7,263 nt of DNA from Marisimplicoccus framensis_A (GTDB taxonomy: Bacteria; Bacteroidota; Bacteroidia; Flavobacteriales; Flavobacteriaceae), in assembly GCA_042088875.1 (NCBI GenBank), contig JBELLF010000044.1:1-7263 (forward strand), given 5' to 3'. Positions 6,615-7,263 of the stretch are shown here, in pieces (position 1 is the stretch's first letter; every line of letters begins with the position of its first letter). The notes beneath the pieces were generated by a model. It was not told the origin of the DNA. It did no database searches and saw nothing but the letters and a program-made list of their open reading frames with translations. The position numbers and the translations under genes were made by a program.

Positions 6615-7172
6615 ATGAGTTCCAAAACAGTAATTTTTACTAGATTATACAGAAAACTTCACAGAAATGTTGGGATTATTTTTATTGGTTTTTTTCTACT
6701 AATATCAATAAGTGGTTTTCTTCTTGGTTTAAAAGACGAGCTGGGGATAAAACCTGAAACTAAATCGACTAATTCTCTAGATCAAAGCAACTGGATTTCA
6801 ATACAAAGTCTAGATTCAATAGCTAGAACCTTCGTAAGTAATGAACTTAAAATTGACTCTGAAATTGACAGAATAGACATAAGACCAGACAAAGGTATTG
6901 CTAAGATTTTGTTTAAAAACAATTTTCAAGAGCTTCAGTTAGATTTAGAAAGCGGAGAAATTTTATCCGTAGAAAAAAGAGCAGATAATTTTATTGAGAG
7001 ATTACATGATGGCTCTATAATTGATTTCTATTTTACAGAAAGCAATATTTCAACTATTACATATGTTAGTATTATATCATTAAGCCTAGTCTTTATGATA
7101 TATAGTGGATATTTATTATGGGCTAATCCAAGAAAGATTAGACGAAATAAAAAAGCCTCCCAAAGGAATTAG
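6615..7172 (+). CDS. Small PepSY-associated TM-like membrane protein, two membrane spans
   Basis: 185 aa. A short basic N-terminus with RKLHRNVG (13-20), typical of the PepSY-associated transmembrane family, leads into a first hydrophobic helix at about 19-39. A periplasmic region of about 105 residues follows (roughly 40-145), containing a PepSY-like beta-strand pattern (DIRPDKGIAKILF ... QELQLDLESGEIL, 88-117) and the family-like ERLHDGS at 128-134. The second helix is about 147-170, and a very basic cytoplasmic tail (NPRKIRRNKK) follows. Larger relatives are four-helix, often iron-associated reductase-like membrane proteins; this is the reduced two-helix version common in Bacteroidota, whose function is not established. 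It is complete: ATG at 6615, TAG at 7170-7172. Last gene of the run, 3 nt after the YfiT-like gene, with 91 nt of non-coding sequence to the window edge. Confidence 0.82.
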   Translation: MSSKTVIFTRLYRKLHRNVGIIFIGFFLLISISGFLLGLKDELGIKPETKSTNSLDQSNWISIQSLDSIARTFVSNELKIDSEIDRIDIRPDKGIAKILFKNNFQELQLDLESGEILSVEKRADNFIERLHDGSIIDFYFTESNISTITYVSIISLSLVFMIYSGYLLWANPRKIRRNKKASQRN

Positions 7173-7189
7173 CAGAATGTTTTATAATA

Positions 7190-7213
7190 TTTTATAAAGT
7201 CCACTTTAAAAAA
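7190..7213. repeat. Inverted repeat downstream of the PepSY-TM-like gene
   Basis: The arms 7190-7200 and 7203-7213 are complementary at 10 of 11 positions around a central CC (core AAAGT-CC-ACTTT). It lies 17 nt after the stop of the last gene, where a terminator would be expected, but the stem has one G-C pair, the minimum loop would need to open 4 nt, and no T-run follows on the plus strand. It could equally be an operator half-site pair for a gene beyond the edge, or chance in AT-rich DNA. Confidence 0.35.
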
Positions 7214-7263
7214 TTCAAAAATTGTTAGTATTTATTTAATATTAAAGAAACATTTATAGTTGA

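Noticed and set aside
3526..7263. Defence or toxin-antitoxin system, or mobile element
   Set aside because: No transposase, integrase, nuclease, reverse transcriptase, toxin-like gene, terminal repeats or target-site duplications were found; all longer genes match metabolic or envelope families.

Overview
The window is AT-rich, gene-dense DNA that looks like a marine or environmental Bacteroidota (Flavobacteriia-like) chromosome. Three things point that way: translation starts are preceded by A/T-rich leaders, mostly without Shine-Dalgarno motifs; there is an exact TAnnTTTG-type promoter element; and the gene set (FadN-type beta-oxidation fusion, YfiT/DinB protein, PepSY-TM-like protein, LpxH-like phosphoesterase beside a Glyco_trans_1_3-type glycosyltransferase) is familiar from that phylum. 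The assignment is inference, because no rRNA or phylogenetic marker is present.

Region 1 (1-3525, minus strand) is a fatty-acid beta-oxidation operon. A 794-aa bifunctional 3-hydroxyacyl-CoA dehydrogenase/enoyl-CoA hydratase (fadN order: dehydrogenase first, hydratase last) is followed after only 2 nt by an acetyl-CoA acyltransferase (thiolase, fadA). The thiolase runs off the left edge with about the last dozen residues missing. Together they carry out hydration, NAD-dependent oxidation and thiolytic cleavage of acyl-CoA. An acyl-CoA dehydrogenase would be expected further left, outside the window.

Region 2 (3526-3888) is a 69-nt divergent intergenic region and, on the plus strand, a 97-aa stand-alone SCP2 sterol-carrier-like domain. 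This is plausibly a lipid or acyl-CoA carrier sharing the control region with the beta-oxidation operon.

Region 3 (3889-4211) is a very AT-rich stretch. It holds one short reading frame (3945-4166) encoding only the second helix-turn-helix of an AraC-type DNA-binding domain, either a remnant or a micro-regulator. It ends in a clear Bacteroidota promoter element (4197-4204) placed so close to the next gene that the transcript would be leaderless or nearly so.

Region 4 (4212-7172, plus strand) is a tight four-gene run: an LpxH-like metallophosphoesterase, a glycosyltransferase overlapping it by 4 nt, a YfiT/DinB-superfamily metal protein, and a two-pass PepSY-TM-like membrane protein, with gaps of 7 and 3 nt between the last three. 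The first two suggest an envelope lipid or glycolipid step. The last two are probably passengers of the same transcript.

No mobile element, CRISPR array, tRNA or rRNA was seen. The window is mostly ordinary chromosomal housekeeping. I found no convincing novel system; the points most worth a second look are the half AraC domain, the leaderless GTG start, the phosphoesterase-glycosyltransferase pair and long homopolymer tracts in the glycosyltransferase gene.
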